Origin: Phycisphaerales bacterium
GTDB lineage: Bacteria > Planctomycetota > Phycisphaerae > Phycisphaerales > SM1A02
NCBI GenBank assembly: GCA_029260575.1
Contig: JAJDDB010000028.1
Span: forward strand, 1-64,000
Length of the DNA: 64,000 nucleotides
Direction: 5' to 3'
Shown here: piece after piece, positions 54,300 to 62,025 of the stretch
How the letters are laid out: every line of letters begins with the position of its first letter
Position numbering within the stretch: position 1 is the stretch's first letter
The notes under the pieces: generated by a model
What the model saw: only the letters and a program-made list of their open reading frames with translations
Told to the model about the DNA's origin: nothing
Database searches by the model: none
Program-made: the position numbers and the translations under genes

Positions 54300-54668
54300 A
54301 TGGCCAAACGAAAAACCAAGAAGAAGAACACACGACGGTCGGCCCGTCCCTCTTCTGGAGGAGCAAGTGCGGCGGCTGACGATCTTGCATCCGGCATTGA
54401 CCCCGAAGCCAAGGCCGCGATTCTCGTGCGCCTCCGCCGCGCCAAAGGGCAGGCTGCCGGCGTTGAGAACATGATCGAAAACGATCGCGACTGCGCCGAC
54501 ATCATGACGCAAATCATCGCCACCCGCGCATCCATGCTCGCCGTCGCAAAAACCCTGCTCAAGGAACACATGCTTCGCGCGCACCACCTCGCCAAAAATA
54601 ACGGCGAGATCGCGATGGATGACATGTACCAGGAACTCGTCGACCTGCTGACGAGAATGGCGCGGTAA
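54300..54668 (+). CDS. CsoR/FrmR family repressor with altered ligand set
   Basis: 122 residues. Basic, Lys/Arg-rich N-terminal tail of about 35, then the all-helical DUF156 fold. Of the CsoR copper ligands Cys-His-Cys, the first (Cys65 in RDCADIMTQ) and second (His90 in LLKEHML) are present with the correct 25-residue spacing, but the third position is Ala94. This leaves the Cys-His pair seen in FrmR-like sensors, so formaldehyde, nickel/cobalt or another signal is as likely as copper. Presumed to bind the operators upstream of the HMA gene. Confidence 0.85.
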   Translation: MAKRKTKKKNTRRSARPSSGGASAAADDLASGIDPEAKAAILVRLRRAKGQAAGVENMIENDRDCADIMTQIIATRASMLAVAKTLLKEHMLRAHHLAKNNGEIAMDDMYQELVDLLTRMAR

Positions 54669-54750
54669 TCGAACGTCGCGCCCGGTACGTTCACTGCTCA
54701 AACGGCAATGTACAATCTTCAAACTGTCGCACCAATTCGGCGTCGGTCAT
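54667..54750 (-). pseudogene. Broken partial copy of the gene at 53327-53752
   Basis: From ATG 54750 the frame reads MTDAELVRQFEDCTLPFEQ and stops at TGA (54691-54693). It matches MDDVELVRQFEGLTLPIAL of the gene 1 kb away. The stop sits exactly where the other has Trp (TGG); after it TYRA continues as in the intact copy and then similarity fades into the 3' end of the CsoR-like gene. The bases before the start codon (CAGTGTAT on the plus strand) are also shared. No function expected. Confidence 0.7.
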
Positions 54751-54778
54751 GACAATCAGTGTATGCAATCGACATCGT

Positions 54779-54860
54779 CACCCCCGGCAGAGCCGGGGGC
54801 TAACGGTCTGGCAATGTGTACCCGCAACAAAACCCTTAGCCCCGGGCTCCGCCCGGTGGG
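54779..54860 (+). repeat. Dispersed double-hairpin repeat, copy 1
   Basis: Hairpin CCCCCGGC..GCCGGGGG, linker GGCTAACGGTCTGGCAATG and CCGCAACAAAACCCTTAGC, then hairpin CCGGGC..GCCCGG. Nearly identical over its whole length to copy 2 at 55773-55852, which has the same orientation. Copies 1 and 2 flank the metallophosphoesterase gene. Confidence 0.75.
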
Positions 54861-54982
54861 ATTGCTTGCACAATACGTATCGCCGACACCGCCGCAATCC
54901 ACCCAACCACAAACGCGCACAAATGCCGCCACCCAAGCCACCGCCGAACAACAACAAACCCGCCCGGTCAACGATTCATCGC

Positions 54983-55732
54983 CTATCCCGCGCCAATCTC
55001 CACTGCAGACAGATTCGCCAGCATTTCCTCAGCACCCGGACGACGCAACACGTGTTCGGCCGCAAAGAAATCCCCCTGCGGGTACGCCGACTGCCGAATC
55101 CGCGCTGCTGCATCTGCCAGGTCATACTCGGTGCGGCGGAATTCCACATCCGGCCCGAGTAATACCCAATGCGCCCCCAATTCACCAAACGGCATCCCCA
55201 CGCTTCCTGCATTGACCACCCGCACACGGCCAACCATGCGATCAAACGCCATGTGCGTGTGTCCACATACCACGACGTCCACACCCGGCAACTCCATGAT
55301 CGGCCGCAGCACCTCCGTCGGCGTGTGCTCTGTAAATACCTCCGAGTCATCGCGCGGCGTCGCATGACAAAACAACACGTTCCCCAACCCGTCAACAGAT
55401 ATTTGCATCGTTGCTGGCCAACGCTTCAACCATGATTCGTACTTCGGACACACTTGCGCTGCCGACCACTGTACGATCTCGCGAAAATTCGCCGGCGTCT
55501 TCGACACGCCACCCGCCGCCTCCGTCAGCACCGCTGTCTCACCATTACCAAAGAGATAGTGCACTGGCAGATCAAGTTGTTGCACGAGTGCAAGACACTC
55601 ACTCGGCATCGGCCCAGGCACAACATCGCCGCCGATGACAATCGCATCCACATCTGCTGCACGAACCGCAGCCAGCACTGCTTCCAGCGCCGGCAGGTTG
55701 CCATGAATGTCATACAGCGCCGCGATTCGCAT
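54983..55732 (-). CDS. Metallophosphoesterase
   Basis: 249-residue calcineurin-like phosphoesterase. Metal-binding motifs in order: YDIHGN (DxH), GGDVVPG (GD), FGNGE (GNxD/E), FCHAT, and GHTH. Size and the single-domain form suit the YfcE/MJ0936-type nucleic-acid or cyclic-nucleotide phosphodiesterases. The substrate cannot be named. Flanked on both sides by the double-hairpin repeat, with array B upstream, so it may sit in a region prone to rearrangement. Confidence 0.85.
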   Translation of the reverse strand: MRIAALYDIHGNLPALEAVLAAVRAADVDAIVIGGDVVPGPMPSECLALVQQLDLPVHYLFGNGETAVLTEAAGGVSKTPANFREIVQWSAAQVCPKYESWLKRWPATMQISVDGLGNVLFCHATPRDDSEVFTEHTPTEVLRPIMELPGVDVVVCGHTHMAFDRMVGRVRVVNAGSVGMPFGELGAHWVLLGPDVEFRRTEYDLADAAARIRQSAYPQGDFFAAEHVLRRPGAEEMLANLSAVEIGAG

Positions 55733-55772
55733 GAACGATGGTACAACGATTCACATGCATCGTGCCCACCAT

Positions 55773-55852
55773 CCCCCCGGCAGAGCTGGGGGCTAACGGT
55801 CTGGCAATGTGTGCCCGCAACAAAACCCTTAGCCCCGGGTTCCGCTCGGGGG
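55773..55852 (+). repeat. Dispersed double-hairpin repeat, copy 2
   Basis: Same element as copy 1, with CCCCCCGG..CTGGGGG, the linker GGCTAACGGTCTGGCAATG and a final hairpin CCCCGGGTTCCGCTCGGGG. Changes in one arm are partly matched by G-T pairs in the other, so the hairpin is maintained. Confidence 0.75.
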
Positions 55853-55929
55853 TGCACGAGGTTTTTATGCGGACTGTGGCGCACGACAAACTGGTCATGC
55901 CGCGCCGAAACTGCGCGATTCTGACGGAA

Positions 55930-56160
55930 AAAGAGGTCTTTCTTCCGCGCACAGAGTTCTTTTCGCCGCGTAAAGAGTTCTTTCTTTGACGTAGGGACTT
56001 CTTTCCGCTTCGTTAAGGCGCGGCAACGCCGCAGAAAGAGTTCTTTCTTCAGCGAAAAGAGTTCCTTTCGGCGCATAAAGACATCCCTACTGGCCGTACT
56101 GACCTCTTTACGCGGCGTTCATACGCACTTCTCCGGCATAGGGAAGTCTTTTGGTCGCAG
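55930..56160. repeat. Array B: eleven 21-bp degenerate repeats
   Basis: Units start every 21 bp from 55930 to 56140 without indels; two weaker units may precede (from 55888). A typical unit is AAAGAGTTCTTT followed by CTTC, one variable base, GCG and one more base. The first half is an imperfect palindrome (AAAGA..TCTTT), kept in variants such as AGGGA..TCTTT through G-T pairs. The fifth unit has lost the motif and is itself a hairpin (GCGGC..GCCGC). Same period and copy number as array A; the two share AAGAG(G/T)TC. Intergenic, in a 507-bp gap. Confidence 0.8.
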
Positions 56161-56239
56161 AATCGCGCTTACACATGGAAAGAGTGGATACGCCGATCGA
56201 TGCGGCTTTGGCAGAGTCGGAGCACCTGTTCGGCTTCGT

Positions 56240-56857
56240 TCATTCAGTGTCGCTTAGGCCGTATTGATGCAACAGAGATTCTGCGACACCAAATGAGGCT
56301 CTGAATATCGTGTCTGCTAAAGACATCAATGCTAGATTATGACCGGCAATAACGATTTCGCCATCATTCGCGAACCGCACAAATCTGACGGAAGCCTTGC
56401 TGTCTTTTTCGTGCATGCACTTCGCATATACTATGACGCGCACCTCTGCATCACTGAGATCCCAACGCCCAGCCCGGCTGATCTTCTCAACGTATTCGTA
56501 GAATGCTGCAAGCACCGCATTCATGTCATCTTGTAAATGAACGCAAGACTGTACTGCGACGTGCAGGCCCGCAAGCCACATCAACTCACACTCTCGTCGC
56601 AGGGATTGAGAATCCTTAGCATCAGCATTTGAGAAGCCTACGAATAACTCATCGAGTCGCTCCAATTCAACCTTGGACAAGAGCGCCGAAGCTTCAGAAT
56701 CCATAAAATCTTTGAGACCCTTGTTGAGATACGCTGCGGGCTTATCAACCATCATCTCAAGGGAGTCTGCAACAATCGCGCAGGAATCGACGTGTCGATC
56801 TGTGCTTTTCTTCGAGTGTTCATTTAGAAGTAGTATATCTACGTTCTTGACGGACAT
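56240..56857 (-). CDS. Unknown helical protein
   Basis: 205 residues from ATG 56857; GGAAGCGGGAA lies just upstream. Predicted mostly alpha-helical and soluble, with Cys at scattered positions. I do not recognise a family. More AT-rich than neighbours. Divergent from sucC with only 37 bp between starts, so their promoters overlap each other's 5' ends. Array B lies 79 bp past its stop. Confidence 0.5.
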   Translation of the reverse strand: MSVKNVDILLLNEHSKKSTDRHVDSCAIVADSLEMMVDKPAAYLNKGLKDFMDSEASALLSKVELERLDELFVGFSNADAKDSQSLRRECELMWLAGLHVAVQSCVHLQDDMNAVLAAFYEYVEKISRAGRWDLSDAEVRVIVYAKCMHEKDSKASVRFVRFANDGEIVIAGHNLALMSLADTIFRASFGVAESLLHQYGLSDTE

Positions 56858-56894
56858 GTTTCCCGCTTCCGGGGCTTCCGCTACCATCCGCACC

Positions 56895-58094
56895 ATGAAA
56901 ATCCACGAATACCAGGCCCGCGAGTTGCTGGCTGATGCGGGCGTTCCTGTTCCCACCGGCCACATGGTGCAGTCCGTTGATGAAGCCGCCACCGTGGCCG
57001 GCCGACTGTTCGACGAAGGCGCATCCATGATCGTCATCAAGGCCCAGGTTCACGCCGGCGGGCGCGGCAAGGCCGGCTTCGTCAAGCTCGTCAAGAGCCG
57101 CAATGAAGCCCGCGATGCTGCCAAGTTCATGCTCTCCAACAAGATGGTCTCGCCCCAGACCGGCCCCGATGGCTTGGAAGTCAAGCGCCTGTTGCTGGCT
57201 GATGCGGTCGATATCGACAAGGAGTTCTACCTTGCGGTGACGGTCGACCGCGCCAACAACACCGCAACAATGATCGCTTCCGCAGAAGGCGGCGTGGAAA
57301 TCGAAAAGGTCGCAGAAGAAAATCCCGATGCGATTCTGCGCGAACCGCTGCATCCTTTATTGGGATTGCAGCCGTACCAGGCCCGCAAGCTCGCGTTCGA
57401 CCTCGGCTTCAAGGGCAAGCAGGTCAACCAGGCAGTCAAGTGCATGCTCAACCTAGCGGAGTTGTTCCGAACATCTGATGCGTCGCTGGCGGAGATCAAC
57501 CCACTGGTGCTGACTCCTGCGACCGATGCGCATCCTGATGGACAGGTGCTTGCCATTGATGCCAAGTTCAACTTCGATGACAACGCAATGTTTCGCCAGA
57601 AACGCATTGCGGCCATGTTCGACCCGACCGAAGAAAATCCCGCAGAGCTGCGCGCCAACAAGTTCGGCCTGAGTTATGTCGCACTCGATGGCAACATTGG
57701 TTGTCTCGTCAACGGGGCGGGGCTGGCGATGAGCACGATGGACATCATCAAGCTGCACGGCGGCGAGCCGGCCAACTTCCTGGATGTCGGCGGCAGCGCC
57801 ACCGAAGAAGCTGTCCGCGAAGCCTTCGAGATCATTCTCGAAGATGACAAGGTCAAGGGCGTGCTCGTGAATATCTTCGGCGGCATTATGCAGTGCGACA
57901 AAATCGCCCGCGGCATTGTCGGAGCAGCAAAGGAAATTGGTTTCAAAGTCCCCCTGGTCGTGCGCCTGGAAGGCACGAATGTTGAGCTGGCTCGCGAAAT
58001 CCTCGAAGATGCCAAGGCCGACATCGACATGATGCAAAGCGCGACGGATCTGACCGACGCCGCATCCAAAGTCTGCGCCGCGGTGACGGGATAA
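56895..58094 (+). CDS. sucC: Succinyl-CoA synthetase beta subunit
   Basis: ADP-forming subunit of the TCA-cycle enzyme. 399 residues. N-terminal ATP-grasp with MKIHEYQARELL, IKAQVHAGGRGKAGFVKL and the C-terminal CoA-ligase domain with GGSATEEAVREAF and LVNIFGGIMQCD. Start ATG 56895 is the family-standard MKIHEYQ; the upstream in-frame frame to 56673 is spurious. The alpha subunit sucD usually follows directly, but here a GIY-YIG gene does, so sucD must be elsewhere. Confidence 0.95.
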   Translation: MKIHEYQARELLADAGVPVPTGHMVQSVDEAATVAGRLFDEGASMIVIKAQVHAGGRGKAGFVKLVKSRNEARDAAKFMLSNKMVSPQTGPDGLEVKRLLLADAVDIDKEFYLAVTVDRANNTATMIASAEGGVEIEKVAEENPDAILREPLHPLLGLQPYQARKLAFDLGFKGKQVNQAVKCMLNLAELFRTSDASLAEINPLVLTPATDAHPDGQVLAIDAKFNFDDNAMFRQKRIAAMFDPTEENPAELRANKFGLSYVALDGNIGCLVNGAGLAMSTMDIIKLHGGEPANFLDVGGSATEEAVREAFEIILEDDKVKGVLVNIFGGIMQCDKIARGIVGAAKEIGFKVPLVVRLEGTNVELAREILEDAKADIDMMQSATDLTDAASKVCAAVTG

Positions 58095-58157
58095 CAGAAG
58101 AGAATTCACCACAGAGAGCACGGTGTGCTTCTCACTAGAGTGATGCGGGAAAATCCC

Positions 58158-58904
58158 ATGCCCGGAACAATTACTCGATTTTCCGCCAAGACGTGCGAGC
58201 AACTTAAGCATTACGTGTACCTCTACATTGATCCACGAAATGGTCGTCCGTTCTACATTGGCAAAGGGTGCAGGAACCGATGTTTTTCGCATCTAAAATC
58301 CAAAACACAGAGCGACAAGACAGCAACTATTGGCGAACTTCAGAAACTCGGCATTCGTCCACGAATTGAGTTACTGAAATATGGCTTGACAGAATCACAG
58401 GCTCTCTTGGTCGAGGCAACGGCGATTGATCTTCTGGAAGTCGGCAATCTGACTAACACAGTCCGTGGTTTTGGATCACGAGTTGGATCACGCGGTACAG
58501 TCGAACAGGTTGCAGCGCAACTCGATGCGCCGGATGTCAAGATCACTGATCCTGTTATTCTTATCACGATTAACAAACTTTTTCACCACGACATGACACT
58601 GCAAGAGTTGTATGACGCGACGCGCAGCGCATGGAAACTTGGGTCAAAACGAGAGACTGCCGAATACGCGTTGAGCATCTACAGGGGGGTTGTTCGAGAA
58701 GTCTTCAGGATTGAGGCGTGGGTGCCAGGCGGCTCCACAATGAAATCACGCGATACAGAAGGACGGCCGAATCCACGGTATGATCGTTGGGAATTTGTCG
58801 GTCAGGTGGCGGAGGACCCCGTGCGGCGCAGGTATCTCAACCGCTCGGTTCGTCATTTGGTAAAGCCCGGAGCCCAAAATCCAATTCAATATGTAAAATG
58901 CTGA
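58158..58904 (+). CDS. GIY-YIG nuclease domain protein, LEM-3-like
   Basis: 248 residues. N-terminal GIY-YIG core: HYVYLYIDPRNGRPFYIGKGCRNR (the two Tyr and the catalytic Arg), then HLKSK, the Glu-bearing helix ESQALLVEATAIDLLE and NxxxG-like LTNTVRGFGS. This variant matches the LEM-3-type GIY-YIG subfamily. The C-terminal 130 residues are unassigned. ATG 58158 has GGGAAA 6 bp upstream; ATG 58143 is possible. Lower GC than sucC, so it may be an insertion between sucC and the rest of its operon. DNA repair or anti-phage roles are both conceivable. Confidence 0.72.
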   Translation: MPGTITRFSAKTCEQLKHYVYLYIDPRNGRPFYIGKGCRNRCFSHLKSKTQSDKTATIGELQKLGIRPRIELLKYGLTESQALLVEATAIDLLEVGNLTNTVRGFGSRVGSRGTVEQVAAQLDAPDVKITDPVILITINKLFHHDMTLQELYDATRSAWKLGSKRETAEYALSIYRGVVREVFRIEAWVPGGSTMKSRDTEGRPNPRYDRWEFVGQVAEDPVRRRYLNRSVRHLVKPGAQNPIQYVKC

Positions 58905-58975
58905 TGCAACCGCCATGGATTGGCGAGGACCCAAACGTGAACGGACCCTCACGATGAAGCAGAGAGGATCCGTTT

Positions 58976-59488
58976 ATGACCAGGAAACAATTCACCGTGT
59001 GCGCAGTCGTCATGACGCTTGGCGTTCTTGTCGGCGCGGTCGTCGGCATGCCGCAATCACTGCCTGACGCGACCGAACACAAATCCGTATGGCGTACGCT
59101 CGACACGTTGCACAAAGCCGCATCCGAAGCAGATGGTGAGACATACTTCAATCTGTTTGCGCCCGATGCAGTATTCATCGGCACCGATGCGACTGAACGC
59201 TGGACGCTGGATGAATTCAAAGCATTTGCCGAACCGCGGTTCGATGCAGTGGGCGGCTGGACGTACACGCTCAAGCCCGGCACCCGAAAGATTCGCATCG
59301 AAGGCGACATCGCCTGGTTCGATGAACTGATGCAAAACGAAAAGTACGGAACCTGCCGTGGTTCGGGCGTGCTGCGGAAGGTTGAAAGTGAATGGAAACT
59401 CGAACAGTATGTGTTGTCGCTCACTGTGCCCAATGATGTTGCGCTGGCGGTCGTCGAACTCATCCGTGATGCCGATCCCCAACAGTAA
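58976..59488 (+). CDS. Exported SnoaL/NTF2-like protein
   Basis: 170 residues with a signal peptide or N-terminal anchor (residues 1-25) and a cone-shaped NTF2-like domain: TLDTLHKAASEADGETYFNL, FAPDAVFIGTDATERW, FKAFAEPRF and IEGDIAWFDE. This resembles the nuclear-transport-factor-2/SnoaL-like group often annotated as a ketosteroid isomerase-like protein. Catalytic function unknown. GAGAGGAT lies about 5-8 bp before the start. Confidence 0.7.
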   Translation: MTRKQFTVCAVVMTLGVLVGAVVGMPQSLPDATEHKSVWRTLDTLHKAASEADGETYFNLFAPDAVFIGTDATERWTLDEFKAFAEPRFDAVGGWTYTLKPGTRKIRIEGDIAWFDELMQNEKYGTCRGSGVLRKVESEWKLEQYVLSLTVPNDVALAVVELIRDADPQQ

Positions 59489-59523
59489 TGGCGTGATTCG
59501 TAGCGACCGTTTCTGTCGGGAAA

Positions 59524-59612
59524 TAGGGGCGGTCCGACGGGCTCAATGTTGCGACCAAGTCACTTACGCGTCACGGCATACTCAGTACAACGTCCACACC
59601 AGACCGCCCCTA
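59524..59612. repeat. Long-spaced inverted repeat
   Basis: Perfect 11-bp arms TAGGGGCGGTC (59524-59534) and GACCGCCCCTA (59602-59612) separated by 67 bp. The loop has no obvious coding capacity. It could be a small non-autonomous mobile element or a structured RNA. It lies in the 219-bp gap between convergent genes. Confidence 0.4.
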
Positions 59613-59707
59613 ATTGGTCACGACTGACCCGATGTCAGCCGAGACACGGATCCACCCCCAAAGTCCATAGCAATTCACACTCGTACGGCATGTGTCACCT
59701 CGCTGAT

Positions 59708-60511
59708 TCACTGAGAACTGATGATCGCCAGCAGTTCGAGCAGATCGAACACGTCAATCTCTGCATCACCTGTCAGATCCGCCGGGCAGGAACCCCGACC
59801 GTCGCAGCCATGTCCGTCTTCCCAGACCGTCATAAATTCATCAATGTCATCCGTGTTGACAACACTGTCGCCAGTCAGATCGCCAGTTAGTTGTCTCGCA
59901 TGAATCGTTACACGGTGAATCTGAATTCCCGAGAGGATGATCGTTCGTCGATTGAAAGCACGGACATCAACTGTGAGCGAACCATCGTGCACGACACCTT
60001 CAAATAATTCGTGCGATTCCCCCTGCTCGAACTCGTTGTCGAATCGGCCGGTAATTCGAATGGGCGGGCTGTGCTGGATCGATACCTCAAGCGACGAATC
60101 CTGGTTGCGACGATCTCCTGACATGCCGTAGACAATCACTTCGTAAAAACCTGGCTCAAGACCGTTGAACTCGACGGTCACACTGCCACCGGCCTCGGCT
60201 TGAACACCGTCGAGCAAGAGACGTCTCGCATCATTGCCAAACCGTGATGCTGATTTGACAAGGGTCGTTGTCCCAGCGACCTGAAGCGATACATCTGTGG
60301 CAATGTCGTTTGTGTCTTGAAGGCTGTACTTCGTTCGGATTCCGCTCGGATTCAAACCTACTGAGTTCCAGAATCCTCCCTGTCCTGCTGCAGCGAAATC
60401 CGAAGTGATGGCACCTGTAACTTCCGTGCCGAAATCGACGTTGATTTCCTGCGCGATGCACTCCGTCACTGTCAGCGCAGCGGCAAGAATTGAAAAACAT
60501 ATGCGATACAT
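59708..60511 (-). CDS. Secreted protein with dockerin-like tail
   Basis: 267 residues. GGAGG lies 7 bp before ATG 60511, deciding the start over 60553. Signal peptide MYRICFSILAAALTVTECIAQ. The middle is a beta-rich, malectin-like domain (INVDFGTE..., VEFNGLEPGFYEVIVYGM, LSGIQIHRV). The C-terminus has two dockerin-like repeats (LTGDSVVNTDDIDEFMTVW and LTGDAEIDVFDLLELLAII), a shorter version of the tails at 13172 and 62026. Probably surface attached or part of an extracellular complex. Confidence 0.7.
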   Translation of the reverse strand: MYRICFSILAAALTVTECIAQEINVDFGTEVTGAITSDFAAAGQGGFWNSVGLNPSGIRTKYSLQDTNDIATDVSLQVAGTTTLVKSASRFGNDARRLLLDGVQAEAGGSVTVEFNGLEPGFYEVIVYGMSGDRRNQDSSLEVSIQHSPPIRITGRFDNEFEQGESHELFEGVVHDGSLTVDVRAFNRRTIILSGIQIHRVTIHARQLTGDLTGDSVVNTDDIDEFMTVWEDGHGCDGRGSCPADLTGDAEIDVFDLLELLAIISSQ

Positions 60512-60659
60512 GGCAAACCTCCGTTTATTGAGTGCTTGACGGAGTTCTAACACCAGAAATCCTTGTCAAAGCACGGGTTCGCCTGTGGATAATATGACGA
60601 ATATATGAAATATAGAGCAAAAAAATATCTTTTCAATAGCCTTTGCAGCAGAACGCTCC

Positions 60660-61922
60660 GTGGCTAGAATTGTGGCTGTGAAGAACCTAGGTCTAAGACA
60701 CGACCGCTTCGGCCACGAAGACCCCCCCAGCCACGTCGAGCGACGCATCGCTGCGGTAGGAAGTCAATTGGCCGATCGGTTCAGCAAGGTCCTGGACGAC
60801 CTTCCCGGTCGGCCGCGCAGACCAAATGAGTTAACCGACACGCTTGGCGTCAATCGAAGCATCTCCGGCCGGCTGCTCACCGCCACCGACGCCAATGATC
60901 CGCTGGCGGTCGTTCACACCATCCCCGGCCCTGATCCGTTGCGCAAGCTGCTTAAGGCAGCGCGACGCAAGGGCGTCGATGCCGCCATCATCGATGATGC
61001 TGAAAGCACTGTCCGCGAGCTGGAACTACTCATTCGAGAGGTTGCCGGCGATCGACCGGCTCTCGATGCCATCATCTCGTCGCTGTTGCCGACAGCTCGC
61101 GCCAAGTTTGAACTCAATTCCAAGTACACGGTCTTCCGCGGTACCAGTCTGATCAAGGGTGTCATGGCCGATACCTGGTTGCACACCGCGATGGTGCATC
61201 CATCAGCGAAAAGTGATCAGCATCACGATGTCGCGCATCTCTACGGCACGTTGGGGCTGCGGCGCCTGCGCCCCGGCATCGGCATCAAGTTCACCTACAA
61301 ACAGTTCGGCACGCCAAAACAGCCGTGGCGCACACTCGACGGTAGGCCGGCCGAACAATCAGAGGGAAACGAACTCGATCAATTCTGCACGCTGCGACCG
61401 GCGGTCCTGACGCAGACCAATACTGGCGAGGGCGCTATTTTCGCGCTGGCAGGTGACGCCATCGGACCGCAGTCGGCCGTAGACAAGATCGTCAGCGAGG
61501 TGCGCCCCCAGGCAATGGGTCGCTTCGCCGCTGATGCGCCCCGCAATCGCAAATCGCTGTTCGTCTCGCCTGGAATTCCAGTCAAGGCGCTCGTCTTCGA
61601 TGTGCTGCTGCATGAAGATGTCTACCCCGGCGCAGAGCCCGGCCTGTTGATCTACGACACCACCGTCGAAGGCATGGCCAGTGTCAACGACCCGGCACGC
61701 GATGCTGATCGGCTTGATCTGAGAGAATCGCTGGTGGTGCTCGGCCGCGGCATCGAGCAATGCGAACTCGATGTCATGCCGAAGTATCAGGCCATGCTCG
61801 GTCGTGCCGGCGACCTGCTTGGCTGGGATCTCGCCCGGTTCCGGGGATATCGCTGCACGATTCAATACCCGATGCACGGTTCGCAGGCGTGCATGGTTTT
61901 CACTGCTCCGCCCGCGCCGTGA
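60660..61922 (+). CDS. Conserved protein of unknown function, HTH-like N-terminus
   Basis: 420 residues, cytoplasmic. Start is GTG 60660. After a basic N-terminal segment, residues 30-90 look like a helix-turn-helix (PNELTDTLGVNRSISGRLL). The rest is mixed alpha/beta with no motif I can place; GLRRLRPGIGIKFTYKQFGT and a Cys-containing ending are visible. The AT-rich 148 bp upstream hold the promoters of this and the divergent dockerin gene. A regulator is possible but not shown. Confidence 0.55.
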   Translation: MARIVAVKNLGLRHDRFGHEDPPSHVERRIAAVGSQLADRFSKVLDDLPGRPRRPNELTDTLGVNRSISGRLLTATDANDPLAVVHTIPGPDPLRKLLKAARRKGVDAAIIDDAESTVRELELLIREVAGDRPALDAIISSLLPTARAKFELNSKYTVFRGTSLIKGVMADTWLHTAMVHPSAKSDQHHDVAHLYGTLGLRRLRPGIGIKFTYKQFGTPKQPWRTLDGRPAEQSEGNELDQFCTLRPAVLTQTNTGEGAIFALAGDAIGPQSAVDKIVSEVRPQAMGRFAADAPRNRKSLFVSPGIPVKALVFDVLLHEDVYPGAEPGLLIYDTTVEGMASVNDPARDADRLDLRESLVVLGRGIEQCELDVMPKYQAMLGRAGDLLGWDLARFRGYRCTIQYPMHGSQACMVFTAPPAP

Positions 61923-61951
61923 ATGACCCCGTCAGATGCCGCGCACGAAGA

Positions 61952-61984
61952 AAGCGAGGCAGCCCACACGATGCCGCCTCGCTT
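61952..61984. terminator. Bidirectional terminator between convergent genes
   Basis: Perfect 9-bp stem AAGCGAGGC/GCCTCGCTT with a 15-base loop. The minus strand continues with T-rich sequence (TTTCTTC), the plus strand with TTCAT. It lies between the stops at 61922 and 62026. Confidence 0.65.
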
Positions 61985-62025
61985 CATAGACGTGGATTGA
62001 CCGGTCTCAAATCGAAACCAGTGTA

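Noticed and set aside
55525-56076. Open minus-strand frame through array B with RRKELF-like heptads
   Set aside because: Same artefact of the 21-bp period; it overlaps the metallophosphoesterase gene and has no start signal.
60541-60570. Sigma70 promoter for the dockerin gene (TTGACA on the minus strand near 60564-60569)
   Set aside because: The only -10-like sequence is 13-14 bp away, too close for a normal promoter.
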